Below, in pieces: positions 34,508 to 45,838 of a stretch of DNA of 64,000 bases. Each line of letters opens with the position of its first letter. Position 1 is the stretch's first letter. Below the pieces are notes generated by a model, which ran no database searches, had not been told where the DNA came from, and saw only the letters and a list, made by a program, of their open reading frames with translations. This DNA is from Iris pallida (lineage: Eukaryota > Streptophyta > Magnoliopsida > Asparagales > Iridaceae): contig JANAVB010031417.1 in the NCBI GenBank assembly GCA_029216955.1, positions 21,938,094-22,002,093 of the forward strand, read 5' to 3'. The position numbers and the translations under genes are program-made.

Positions 34508-35774
34508 CGGTATGTATTTGTATATACAATTTTTACAAACTCGGTATCCATTTTATAATTTTATCAAAAATTGGTACATGCAAATAATTTTTGAATAAAA
34601 AATAAAAACAAAACTATTTAAAAAAAAAAATTAAAATTAAAATTTTAAAGTAAAAAGGTAAATAAGTAAAATAAACAAAATTAAACAAAAGTCAATTTTT
34701 TTTAATAAATTTTAAGTTGTAATGTAATTGTGATTGTACGAATTATATATATAATTAATTTTAGAAAAAAAAATTATGTAATATAATCACTTTTGTAATA
34801 AACATAAATTTACATCCATTTCTTTGTCCTAGACATTCAAATTAGATCTATAATTTAATATTAATTATATTGTATTGTTCAACCATGTAAACTAAACGAC
34901 TCTTTAGTTTTTTAAACTTCACTGGTGTTCTAAAATTGTAATCCTTTGGGAAAGCTTTTATTTATTTTTTCTTTGTTTAATTGTTTTTTTATTTTCAGAA
35001 AATGTTAATGAGCAGGAATGAAAGAGTATAGTCATGTTAGCCTATGGATGGGAAGGACTTCTTGGGACTTGAAGGAGGCATATAGTCACTTGTTTATCCC
35101 CGCGTTGATAGGATGGATTCTCTTTGATGCCATCGACTTCTTCACAATCATTGTTCACTGTAACCATATGCACCCACCGGGTCCCACCCTTTTTATAAAG
35201 ATGCATGCACGCCTGTCCTCTCTCTCTCTCTTTCTCTAATCATTTCTATTTAACGTTACATCTTTAGCATTGTTTATAAATCTTAGGTTTATATTTTAAC
35301 TTTTTATATTTCACTTTTTGTATTTATTAGGCATATATTTTATTTTATGTCACAAAGAATATTTTTAACGACAAAGTAAATATTTTGGTAATAAAAAATA
35401 GAATATAAATTTAATAAACATAAGAATGAAATGTAAATATAAATATAAATTTATATTAATAAGTGGGACAAAAGTCAAAATTTTTCCAACTTTATGAATC
35501 TATGATAGCATTAGCTTCATATATATATCATACAGTTCAAGTAGAAGAATATCTAGCATGATCCGTAACGTTAGTGACCCTTTTATGAGAGTTTTCCGAG
35601 CCATCTCCAATAGGGTTTCTACCTCCCCTATTTCTACAATTCATTAAAAAAAAAATCAACACTGATTTCTATTCCAATTTTTATACTGTATGTTGGATAG
35701 AGAATATAAGTTTCTACATGTAAAATTCTAGTAGAAATTCTCCTTCTCAATATTGGATCACACTCTGAACAAAA
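34507..35774. other. Intergenic, no gene seen
   Basis: Strongly AT-rich sequence. A GC-richer patch at about 35010-35240 encodes only a 73-residue frame without family resemblance. No element ends were resolved. Confidence 0.4.
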
Positions 35775-36285
35775 ATACTATTTGGCTCCTAAATTTTTCG
35801 GATGATATCATCTCCCATTATGTGGCATATGACATGGATGATGACATGACAGTTGACATAGCAAAATTAAACATTAAAACTAATATTATATTAAAATTAA
35901 TATCAAATTAACATGAACGTTAATATTAAAATTAAAATTAACATTAATATTAACTTTAACATTAACATTAAAATAAATTTCAAAAAAAATATTAACATTA
36001 AAATTAATATTAACATTAAAATTAATATTAACATTAAATTAAAATTAGCATTAATATTAAAATTAATATTAATATCAAATTATTATGAATATTAATATTA
36101 ATATTAATATTAACATTAAATTAAAATTAATATTAACATTATTAATAATAAAAATTGGGTAATTAATTTTTTGGTTTAAAATATGACATGTCAGCTGTCA
36201 TGTCACTTGTCATGTCAGATGTCACATAATGGGAGATGACATCATCCAAAAAATTTGGGAGCCAAATAGCATAATTGCACCCTAA
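35775..36285. mobile_element. MITE with long inverted ends around an ATTAA(T/C) array
   Basis: The left end (ACTATTTGGCTCC, then GATGATATCATCTCCCATTA and TGACATGACAGTTGACAT) is the inverted copy of the right end (reverse: GCTATTTGGCTCCC, then GATGATGTCATCTCCCATTA and TGACATGACAGCTGACAT), over 80 bases or more. The centre, 35870-36150, is nearly pure ATTAAC/ATTAAT/ATTAAA. No coding. Long ends suggest a Mutator-like MITE, but the duplication was not resolved. Confidence 0.7.
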
Positions 36286-37409
36286 AACTAAATCATAAAA
36301 TTTTTTATTTACTATTTTTCCATTTTAACATTAGAGACAGCCAACTTGCGTGATAGAAATTGAGAAATATTGAAGAGTATTTTGTTGATGCACAATTTCA
36401 CTGCCAACTAGGATAATTTTTTTTTTATAGTACACTACCAAGTAGGATAACAACTCAATTTTAGTTCTCATAGGGGAGAGCCAGAGGATCGATAGTATCT
36501 GCCGCTAATTTAGAGATTGAAATTAGAGATAATTACATTCTTATGGATTCTACTGCTGCGAAGGATATTTGCAATCGATCATGTAATTTTAAAACAAGAG
36601 GGGGCAAACAAGAAGGGGATGTGAGAATTTAAGAAAAATGAATGACTCTTTATTGAACTTAATTAAGAAGGAACTTATGGTTAACTAGCTAGAAAACCAT
36701 CTTAGCATTACTCTTTAATTTTATATTGTTATAAAATCAATCCAACATATAGAAGATCATTGATGCTTTCCTCTATATGAAAAGCAATATCAATCATATG
36801 CGATAATTTAGATCAAATGTGACACTATAAGCACGCAAGGAACAACAAAGTGATTTTATAACATTTTGGCACTTATTTTTCTTTTACTTGGTTTGTAAAA
36901 ATTAAAACAGGTACGTTGTGAATGCCAAGTATAACAGCAATGCTCACCCGGGTCAATAATTCTTGTTACTATTCTTCTCATAAATATTTTCTGTTGCTTG
37001 GTTATCGGTAGCCCACGCATGGCATGGCATGGCATGGCATGCATGCAAAATAATTCATATTCAATTTGATTATATTAATTCAGAAATTTTCTACTGTTGT
37101 AACTCATGTTGTCATGTTGAGCTACTCAACGTCGCAATTGCACACACAATGTAGTGTAATGCACTTGTTGTCTGTGAATAAATAAAAATATCAATCGTGA
37201 CAATTGTAAGTGGCGTTACATAAGAATTATATGATCGATTTTGATAAAATTAATAATGGAAAGCCTAAGATGCCGAAACCGCAGTCACTCTTGCTACCGA
37301 CAACCAAACCAAAATGCGTGAAAAGGAAGATAGGATAGGCATGCGGAAGAAACAGGCTTCTCTTTGGATTAGCCACTGCCATTGTTGGGGAACTTTTATA
37401 CAAGGAAAA
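36286..37409. other. Intergenic, no gene seen
   Basis: AT-rich sequence. It includes a short (GCATG)n-type run, ATGGC repeated four to five times, at about 37017-37042. No domain was recognised. Confidence 0.45.
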
Positions 37410-38066
37410 AGCTAAGTCTACAACCAAATTATTACAACCTTCTTACAACCTCCTCTCCCACCCCCTTACACATGGGTCCCACTGGGTCCCACTTTTCCTC
37501 TCATCCCCTGCTACATGGGCTCCATTCGACCCCACCACTTATCCCCTTCTCTAATCGAAGTCCGACACGTGACGGTTGTAGAAGGGTCGTAAGCATTTGG
37601 TTGTAAGAGCATCTCCAACCCTATTGTGACTTTGGAAAAAAGTTGTTGCCACATAGGAATGACAAAATTTTATTCAAAAGTTCTTCTCCAATACAATTGT
37701 CAAGTCAATTGTGAAGATTATGTGGCAAAATTTAAAGAAGACATTGTGAAGTTGATTGTCTTGTTCTAGACAATGCACTTGACAATGTCTTCTCTTCCAT
37801 GTCATCAATTATGAATAAAAAATATTAGAAAAAAGAAATAAGATGAGTAAGTTGTCTTAAAAGTTGCCTTGGAAGTTGGAAAAAATAATTTTTATTGTCT
37901 CCTCAATACTTTTGCGTTGGAGAGAGTTTTTCTATCTCGTTGTCTTTTGAGATATAATTTTGCCACATAAACAAGACATTGTCTTGTGGCTCATGTCACA
38001 TAGGAGCCACCTAAGACTCACAACACTTAACAAGACAATAGGATTGGAGATGCTCTAAGCATAGCA
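37410..38066. mobile_element. MITE, family TACAACCAAATGCTTACAA, copy 1, split by another MITE
   Basis: The left part (GCTAAGTCTACAACCAAATT), the GC-rich body with GGGTCCCACTGGGTCCCAC and GTCCGACACGTGACGGTTGT, and the right part (AAGCATTTGGTTGTAA ... GCATAGCA) match the copy at 40061-40257. A 449-bp MITE sits at 37607-38055, between TTGTAA and GCATAGCA, so the end is displaced. Confidence 0.7.
37607..38055. mobile_element. PIF/Harbinger-type MITE, family GAGCATCTCC, copy 2 (449 bp)
   Basis: The ends GAGCATCTCCAACCCTATTG and CAATAGGATTGGAGATGCTC are inverted, with TAA at 37604-37606 and 38056-38058. It is inserted in the right end of another MITE. Its sequence, read in reverse, matches the copy that hosts Copia-3 nearly base for base. 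Confidence 0.92.
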
Positions 38067-39420
38067 AAATTCTTTATATAAATGACTAAATGTACATGCA
38101 CGGATGAAAGGAACATTGTACGTACGTACGGACCAGAGTTTAGAATCTTGATTGAAGAAGAAGGAAAAAAAAAAATGAGGATAGGCATGTGGAAGAGTAC
38201 TGCCTACCTACAAAAGCAAAGCAAAGGTTTCTCATCTTTCATTGATCATGAGAGTCTACTATCTTGATTGAAGAAGAAAAAAGATGACATTGTTGGGCCT
38301 TTAAACAAAGTTGTACGATGTAAGAAAGATTGTTTTCCACATAAATTTATTGAGAGAAAAAAAAAGGAGTACATCTAGACGGAGGACATAAACCTTACCC
38401 GGTAGAAAATTAAACAACTAAACTTGAAAAGTCGAAGATGACACCAATTAAGAACAAGACCAAAGAAATTCTATCTCCACAATGCCAATAATTTCATCGA
38501 TCATTCATGCTGGTGGAGTTGTTAGTTAGCACCTCTAAACTTAAGCTAATTAAAGCCTAGCTATATATGTCCAATAATATGTAGCAAACTAGCTATGGTG
38601 TCGAAGTTTAAGAAGCTTAGTGGGCAATGGCTGCCCACTAGCAACATATATATCCGGGCTAATGGGAGACATGGTTGGTATGAATTTGATCGTAGGTGAT
38701 GGTGCTACTAAAGAGAAGAGGAGGCATCCAATGGCCATGGCCGGCCCTCCATTTAGTTCTGTTTGGTCCTTAGGTTCTTTAGCCAATAACTGTTTTGGAG
38801 ATCAGAAATATCAACATGATGAACTCCACAATAACATCAGACAGTAAGCATTAACTTCTGCACTGCACACATCACCATTTCAAGAAATGCAAAAACATAA
38901 AGATAGGTGAGAAGCAAGGAACATAATAAACATGCATGGATGTATTAATCACCTCCTAAACATTTTTCATGTTTAATATACATTGATTTCTGATAGAACT
39001 CTCAGAACTTGTTCTCTAGAACTAAGCATATATTTTCCAAGCAGACAATAAATTGCATACGCACTACAGCCTACATGATAGGCATCATAACCGCATAATC
39101 GAACTATTTCTATTTAAATGGACAGCAACGATTTATTATAGAACCATTAAACACATAACTCATTGTATTGGTGTGCTTTGGCAAACCATAGTACTGGCAT
39201 GCTGCTGCAGATTTTCTCTTGATTACAAACTACATAATATATAGAATAGTTCAAGTTCAACAACTAGGCAAGTGCACAATTGAAAAACGTTTCGCACGCT
39301 AGAATATAAGTTTGAGAATAAGCATCAACTAGTTCAGTAACTATCTACTATTTTAAGGACACAAGGAAGTTTTACACACACCTCCTTTTTTTCTTTTTTC
39401 TTTTCTGTTGTGAATAATGC
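38067..39420. other. Intergenic, no gene seen
   Basis: A patch at about 38590-38790 is open in two frames (65 and 75 residues) and less AT-rich than its surroundings, but no family is recognised. The rest is AT-rich. Confidence 0.4.
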
Positions 39421-39735
39421 TCACCAGTCACCACATCTATATGTCTCATTCTCAATGGCCTCCATGATGTTGGAGCGGAAGTGTCGCTGTTGCTGCTTAA
39501 CAAACTTAGCGTTAGGTAGGATGTTAAGTCTATGCATTGCGACTTGTGGGTCCAATTCCGGCATGTCTTTATAACTCCAGACGAAGACATTGATGTACTC
39601 CTCCCTAATAGACTTTTGTTGATGAAGATGGATTTGGGTGAGGATTCATCCTCTAAGTCGATTTGTTTGACTTCATCTTCGATGGGAGGTTCTCGTTGTT
39701 CGAAGCAAGATTTCCATTGAGATTCCAGACGTTGA
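39421..39735 (-). pseudogene. Ty3/gypsy (Tat-type) polyprotein fragment
   Basis: On the minus strand, 39600-39421 reads EYINVFVWSYKDMPELDPQ followed by VAMHRLNILPNAKFVKQQQ and RHFRSNIMEAIENE, then a TGA. This matches the region just before the reverse transcriptase palm in gypsy elements, where FAWSYEDMPGLDP...HRLNI...KPVKQ is typical. Upstream, at about 39605-39700, another frame gives EDEVKQIDLEDESSPKSIFI, so a frameshift lies between. Only about 100 codons survive and no LTR was found near it. It is a decayed remnant. Confidence 0.8.
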
Positions 39736-40060
39736 GTCCAGATTCTTTTTCAAAGAATTCTAAGTGAGGCCCAAACAAAGGTACTTTGAGCCCCAAGTTT
39801 GTCAACTAAGAACCTATCATTTGTTAGTAACTTCCACCTGTGTGTAAAATTAAGTATACATGGAGGGACATGCAAGATAAGTAGATTCATGTATATGAAA
39901 AAATATAGATCACATATGATCAGTTGATATGTTGTGTTGTTCGCTTGTTTTATGATTTAAGTCTTCACTCTTGATTGTTGTAGTAGTTCCATGATGATAG
40001 ATAAACAAAGAGTGCGCCACACTTGGGATATATCCAGAAGGAGGATTCTGGTATGGAAAA
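39736..40060. other. Intergenic, no gene seen
   Basis: AT-rich DNA between the gypsy fragment and a MITE. It may be further decayed retroelement; no motif supports this. Confidence 0.4.
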
Positions 40061-40257
40061 TGCCAAGTCTACAATCAAATATTTACAAGCATTTGGTTAC
40101 ATGGGCTTCACATGGGGTCCCACCAGGTCCCACCTCCCCTCTCATCCCCTGGCTACATGGACTTCATCCGATCCCACCACTTTCTCTCCTCCTCCAATCG
40201 AAGTCCGACACGTGGCGGTTGTAAAAGTATTGCAAGCATTTGGTTGTAGGCATAGCA
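40061..40257. mobile_element. MITE, family TACAACCAAATGCTTACAA, copy 2 (197 bp)
   Basis: The ends TGCCAAGTCTACAATC and, read in reverse, TGCTATGCCTACAACC are imperfect inverted repeats. The body shares GGTCCCACCAGGTCCCAC and AATCGAAGTCCGACACGTGG with copy 1. The target duplication is unclear. Confidence 0.7.
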
Positions 40258-41364
40258 AAGCTCGCCTGCTATTCCAATCTGGACCAGGGTCAAGATTGAG
40301 ATCTCATCTAGATTTGGGTCAAGATTGCCAAGATCTCAAGCAAAGTTCGTAGTATCGGATTGGACCTACGGGGATTGACGATATCGACAATATTGACGTT
40401 TTTCAATCAGAGTATCACATTATTCTGGTATCTGGAACCAAATAACTATTAATAAATTATTTCAAAACTGGGAAAACAATTTATTCATTTACGTATAATT
40501 TTAGCTTTTTCTGTATTGTTTTAGTAGTTCTGAAATTGAATGAAATAATATTCACCATTGTTGATTGGTTTACCTGCGATAAATAAGTTTATTTATTTAT
40601 ATGCTTTTGCAGCTTTACTGTGCTTTTACATTCTTGTGCTTTTACATCCTTACTGATTGGTCATTTTCGTTCAATTTTTCAAGTCAAATTGACTGAAAAA
40701 GATCGGTAATGTCGGTGTCGGTAGCGGCTGGTATCAGTTCAGGATGTGTCATATCTATATCGGCACGTATTGTATCGATATCGGTCAATAGTACAAACTG
40801 TGGTCTCAAGACAGAGTATGTAGCAGTTAAAATGGAACTTTAGTGGAAGAAATAATACTTCTGAAAATCACTTGAAGCTTTTGAAAAAAGAGAAAATCAA
40901 AGGTGTTAAAAGAAGATTAAAGCCTACGGAGCACGGACGCATAAGAAATATACGTTGTATTGTGTTCGACATTGGACAAAATCCGAACACTCCAAATATC
41001 TTATGACACAGAAAAATGTGTCATCCTCATGTCGCCGTGTCCTTAACCTTGTTGTGTCATATGAGTGTCTGTGGAACATAATTAGAACAAGCAATAAGAA
41101 GGGACTGGCAGCAGGAAGTAATTAAAAGGAAGTTAATCCATTTCATTAACGTAATCTAGGGTAATATATGACCTGGAGATACAGACTGATCTTATGACAC
41201 CATATTTAATTTATGTATGATATTCTAAGTACTATGTACAAATACTAAAAATGAGTCTTTTTTTTCCAACCTTTCTTGTACTGTTGCTTCCATCGGATGA
41301 CTAAACTCCTGCCTATTTTGTAAGAAGAGTTTGGCGGGAAGGCATTTGGGGACATGGGTGAATT
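40258..41364. other. Intergenic, no gene seen
   Basis: Contains a GTATCGG/ATATCGGC-rich patch at about 40690-40800 and otherwise AT-rich DNA. No domain or element ends were recognised. Confidence 0.4.
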
Positions 41365-41566
41365 CTGGGCCGGCCCGGATAGTTGGGTTGTCCTATGGAT
41401 AGAGCTAATTTTGTTGCGCCTTGATCTTTATTGTCAGTTTGTTCCGGTGGTCATCCGTGACCCTGATCTTTTGTGGGATCATGTCGAGTCTGAAGGGTTG
41501 TCCGAGCGGAGGGGGTTGCCCGAGTCCCAAGTCTTGTCCGGCTTATCCCAGGACCGACCTTGGTGA
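41365..41566. mobile_element. hAT-type MITE with GGGCCGGCC ends, copy 2 (diverged)
   Basis: Aligns end to end with 25402-25598: shared blocks are GGTGGTCAT, GTGACCCTGAT, GGGATCATG and GGGGGTTGCCC. The ends CTGGGCCGGCCC and GGACCGACCTTG have drifted, and the flanks GGTGAATT/GGTGATAT are a possible decayed 8-bp duplication. Confidence 0.65.
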
Positions 41567-41637
41567 TATTGATGGTGTTGAATTCCCACTATTGGAACTT
41601 CAAATTTTGATGCTATTCCCCCTCAACTAACTCTTTG

Positions 41638-41673
41638 CTCTCTTCTTCTTCTTCTTCTTCTTCTTCTTCTTCA
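41638..41673. repeat. (CTT)n microsatellite
   Basis: About eleven CTT units in non-coding DNA. Confidence 0.9.
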
Positions 41674-41823
41674 TGATGGTCTTGATAGAATAATGCTGAG
41701 TGGCTGACGGGCACGCAGACAAACTATGGGGAAAAATGTGAACATAAGTGCTAGCTGAGAGTTTCCACATCACTGTCAGAAGAGTGATTTCTTGCATTGA
41801 TTGAACAAAACTATAGGAAGACT

Positions 41824-43563
41824 TGTTAGATTATAAGATAATATTTGCAATGTAAATATGGTCCATACCCATAAGTAGGGGTGAGCATATAACTGTTTTG
41901 GGCCGAAAACCGACCCGAACCGACCCGAATTAACAATTCGGGTCGGTTTTAAGACTAACGGGTCGGATGACGGTTCTAAAACCTGTAATATTCGGTTTTT
42001 CGGTTCGGGTCGCGGGTTTGGACTTCGGTTTTCGATCCGAACCGAAAACCGAACAAGTGTATTTACATTTTTACCCACAACTCAAGTATAAAACAAAGCT
42101 AAAAAAACCTAAACCTAACTTTGCTCTCCACTCAGGAGCCTGGAGGCATGCCGCCTCTCTTAGGCTTCAGCAGCTCAGCTCTCTTGAAGAGTCTCTCTCC
42201 CTCTTCCTCTTCCTTTGTGCTATCTCTCTTGAAGGTCTCTTCCTCGGAAAGGCCATTACTCCGCCGGCCGGGAACGAGCTCATCCCTACTCACACTATCT
42301 CTCTCACTCGCATCCTCGAGAGAGATCTCTCTCACCCCGGTCTGGATCTAGATCTGTTATAATTTTATTTATAATTTATGTTATAATTTTTTATTTATAA
42401 TTTTAGATGTAGGTATCTAATTTTTTTATTTATAAATTTTAATGTCAGATCTAGATCTAATTTATGTAACGACTGTTTGTAATATATTTATTCTTTAGAA
42501 TTTCATGTAATGTTCTCACTAATTTATTTTTTGTTTAAATATTTGTTTGTAATATCAGCCATCTAGATCTAATTTATGTTTTCTGTTTTATAAAAAAAAT
42601 TATGTTATAATTTTACTGCCAAAAAATTTAAGCTAAAAAAAAGGTTGCTGCAAAAAAATGATGCTATGTTGCTTAATGTGCTGCCAAAAAAAAAAAGGAT
42701 TTGCCTATTGTTTGCACTTTGCAGTGCTATGTTGGAATATATGTTGCTTAATTTTGTGTTTGCACTTTACTGTTTGCACATAGCACATTCAAGTATTCAA
42801 CAGCAGCAATCAAGTTTCATTTTTTTTTACTTACTAGCTGATGTTGTTATATTTCATTAGTTTTATATTTTTGTTGCTATTCATTTTCGTGTAGAGGCAA
42901 GAAAGTTGGAATGTTGAACTGGGAAGCTGAAGCTAAAGCTCAAATTTTGTGTTAAATTTTGTGTTGCAAATGTTGTATATTTATAAATCATGGTGGCCTT
43001 CCATTTTTTTGTTAAATTTTGTGGTGTTCATGCTGCATATTCATGTTGAAAAGTTGGAATATGCAGTTTTGTGTTGTCCATGCTGTTGGAAAGTTGGAAC
43101 TTAAGCTAAAACTGAATTATTTTTGCTGCTAATTCTTGGGCCTGCAAATTTCAAATTTGGGAAGCTTTGGTTGGAACATGGAAGCTGAAGCTGAATTATT
43201 TTTGATGTTAATTTTGGGTCTGCAAATTCAAATTTGGAAAGCCAAAATAGTTCTGTTTGGTCCGGTTCGGTAGGAATTTTGGTCTGCAAATTCAAAAATT
43301 AGCTGTTATAGTGTTAAAAGAAAAAACCGAACCACTTGGTCACGAAAAATCGAACCGACCGAAAATCGAACTTTTTAATTCGGTTCGGTTTGGTTCGATT
43401 TTTCGTAAGTCGGTTCGGTTCTCGGTTTTGTCAGTTTTGAGATTTTCGGTTCGGTTTGAACCGAACCGAACCGATCTCACCCCTACCCATAAGCCAAAAT
43501 GTAGACACTATATATATTGTAACAAACCCTAGCAATGAGAACAAGACATTATTATTTCCTACA
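41824..43563 (+). repeat. Copia-2 5' LTR, split by a hAT element
   Basis: The LTR consists of 41824-41875 and 43494-43563 (TGTTAGATTATAAG to ATTTCCTACA). Joined in order, these equal the 122-bp 3' LTR in length and nearly in sequence. Confidence 0.95.
41876..43485. mobile_element. Non-autonomous hAT element, 1610 bp, in the Copia-2 LTR
   Basis: The ends TAGGGGTGAG and CTCACCCCTA are perfect inverted repeats. The 8-bp duplication CCCATAAG is at 41868-41875 and 43486-43493. Both ends are packed with CGGTTCGG/CCGAACCG words, a hAT subterminal pattern. The centre is AT-rich and has no transposase. A 131-residue frame at 41967-42362 looks like captured or random sequence. Confidence 0.93.
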
Positions 43564-43575
43564 TGGTATCAGAGC
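43564..43575 (+). other. Copia-2 primer binding site
   Basis: TGGTATCAGAGC directly follows the 5' LTR and is complementary to initiator Met tRNA. Confidence 0.92.
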
Positions 43576-43625
43576 CTCCCAAACAAAAATCTTAGCCACC
43601 ATCTTCCGAAAAACCCTAGTCTGCT

Positions 43626-43687
43626 CCCGCGCCGACTGCGCCCGCGCCGACTGCGCCCGCGCCGACTGCGCCCGCGCCGACCGCGCC
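43626..43687 (+). repeat. 15-bp GC-rich tandem repeat in the Copia-2 leader
   Basis: The unit GACTGCGCCCGCGCC is repeated about four times. Arg-Arg-Leu-Arg-Pro repeat frames on both strands are artefacts of it. It stands out against the AT-rich surroundings. Confidence 0.9.
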
Positions 43688-44048
43688 CCGTACAGATCCG
43701 TTCAGGCGCCGATCCGCCGTCCGCCCGCTCCCGTACGCGCCCACGCCCGCCGCTCCGCCTGACCGATTCGGCGCCGACCGGAGGGTGCCCATCCGCTCTT
43801 CTTTCTCCCGCCAAGCAAGCTCATCGGGCACATCAGTTTATTGCAAGCAAGCAGGCACTTGGATCCATCCCTGGCAAGCAAGCTTCTTAGTCGTGCCTTC
43901 TGTGCATTGATCCCAAGCAAGCAAGCAAGCAGATTTCTTTTCGGTTTGGTTGCTTTTAGGTTTTATTGCTTTTAGGTTGTCATTATGTACTTATTTCTCA
44001 GCACAAGCCTTCTGTGCAGAGAAAGCACAAGCCTTCTGTGAAGAGATC

Positions 44049-44052
<4 letters not shown>

Positions 44053-44110
<58 letters not shown>
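44053..44110. repeat. (TA)n microsatellite in Copia-2
   Basis: Fifty-eight bases of TA repeat between the leader-like region and the inverted segment. Confidence 0.95.
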
Positions 44111-44112
<2 letters not shown>

Positions 44113-44183
44113 TTTATCTCTTTCGCAGATTCGTCGGAGTTGTACAAATTTTTGTACACCTGATATCTCTTTTATCTCTTTTA

Positions 44184-44690
44184 TCTCTGATACCATGTAG
44201 AAAATAATGGTTGGATGATTCCATTGTTCACATCCATATGGTGCAAAGTCCAGCCTCTCATAGCTGCAACAGCCAAGAACGTCCGAACTGTAGGCATCTT
44301 AGCTACTGGGGCAAATGTCTCTGAATAATCGATCCCCTCAACCTGATGATTACCGAACACAACCAGCCGTGCCTTTAAGCGCTCACACTTCCGTCAGATT
44401 TGTACTTTATTTTGTACACCCATCTACTTCCCAATGCTTTCTTCCCAGGAGGCAAATCGACAAGACTCCATGTCCCATTATTTTCTAGAGCTTGTATTTC
44501 AGTTTGCATAGCCACGCGCCAGCCCGAATCTCGCGAGGCCTGGCGATATGAAGTAGGCTCAACACCTGCAGTGATAGCTGCAAGAAAATCTCTGTGTCCA
44601 GCAGTAAATATGTCATAACTTAGAAATTGTGTTAGAGGATACAAAGTACCTGAGGAAGTGACGGGAACAGATGAACTGTGGTGAAGGGGG
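44184..44690 (-). pseudogene. Inverted piece of Copia-2: LTR end, primer site and RT N-terminus in antisense
   Basis: On the minus strand, 44644-44375 encodes FLSYDIFTAGHRDFLAAITA to NGTWSLVDLPPGKKALGSRW, the start of a copia RT. This piece is the reverse complement of plus-strand 48648-49113 of the same element, with few differences. Next to it, 44184-44208 in antisense reads ATTATTTTCTACA followed by TGGTATCAGAGA, i.e. an LTR end joined to a primer site. It occupies the place where gag and protease should be. It cannot make protein in this context. Confidence 0.85.
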
Positions 44691-45833
44691 GACTTTACTT
44701 CTTGGGAGAGGTTCTAGCTTCTTTGGCTTCGGTGATCCTGGCATGCAAAGAGAATGATTCCGAGGTTTGGCATAGTAGACTGGGGCATCCCTCAGATAAA
44801 GTAATACAGACTTTACCTTCTCTCTCTGATAGTAGTGTATTTTCTCATAAGGCTTGTAATATTTGTCATCAAGCTAAACAGACTCGTGGTGCCTTTCCTG
44901 ATAGTAGTAGTCGTGCTTTGAGATGCTTTGAACTTATACACTGTGATCTGTGGAGACCATATCGTGTTCCGTCATCTAATGGGGCACGATATTTTTTGAT
45001 TTTGGTGGATGATTTTTTCTAGAGCTGTTTGGGTTATTTTGTTGACGGATAAGTCTGCTGTTTATTCTATGTTTCTTAAATTCATTGCTATGGTAAAGCG
45101 TCAGTTTGGGGCTGATATACGTCGTGTGCGGAGTGACAATGGCACTGAATTTAATTGTTTACGAGATTACTTTTTATCTCAAGGTATACTGTTCCAAACA
45201 TCCTGTGTTGGGACACCTCACAGAATGGAAGGGTGGAAAGAAAACATCGACATATTTTAAATGTAGCCAGGGCATTACGATTTCAGGGTTCTCTTTTCGT
45301 AGATTTTTGGAAGGAATGTGTTCTGGCTGCATGTTATTTGATAAATAGAACCCCTTCTAGTATCTTGCATTTTAAGTCTCCTTATGAAGTTTTATATGGC
45401 TCGGCTCCTTCGTATGATCATCTACGTATTTTCGGTTGTCTGTGCTATGCGTATGATTTGAAATCCCGACATGATAAATTTGCTAGCAGGAGCAGAAAAT
45501 GTATCTTTGTTGGGTATCCACTTGATAAAAAGGGATGAAAACTGTATGATTTGGAGACTGGTGAATTTTTTGTGTCCCGTGATGTTACTTTTTATGAAAA
45601 AGAATTTTCTGGGTGTGACTCTGCTAGCGAGATGTCTTCTACGACACGCCATACATCTGTCGAAGTGCCAGGAGACAATATAGAGGCTTGGGATGGTGCC
45701 GGCTACGGTTGCTGAGGCCGGAGTGGTTGCTGGTGGCTCGGCACCGAGTAGCCAGGATGCACAGGTAGATGCAGAAGTATTGACAGGAGAGTCCGCTGGG
45801 GGTGATGCGGATACTACTAATAATACAGGGGAT
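44691..45833 (+). pseudogene. Copia-2 integrase region, frameshifted
   Basis: The pre-integrase motif WHSRLGHPSDK and CNICHQAKQ (44760-44900) and the integrase core HCDLWRPYR, LVDDFF, SDNGTEFN and PHRMEGW/NGRVERKHR are spread over three frames from 44678 to 45538. They are broken near 45015 and 45160-45230. An in-frame TGA at about 45536 interrupts KK-G*KLYDLETGEFFVSRDV where Trp is usual. It runs up to the TGTCAC insertion in the linker. Confidence 0.9.
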
Positions 45834-45838
45834 ACAGT

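Noticed and set aside
34305..34598. Tyr-Ile repeat frames on both strands
   Set aside because: They come from the (TA)n microsatellite.
43456..43920. Arg/Pro-rich frames on both strands (up to 144 residues)
   Set aside because: They are the product of the 15-bp GC-rich tandem repeat in the Copia-2 leader.
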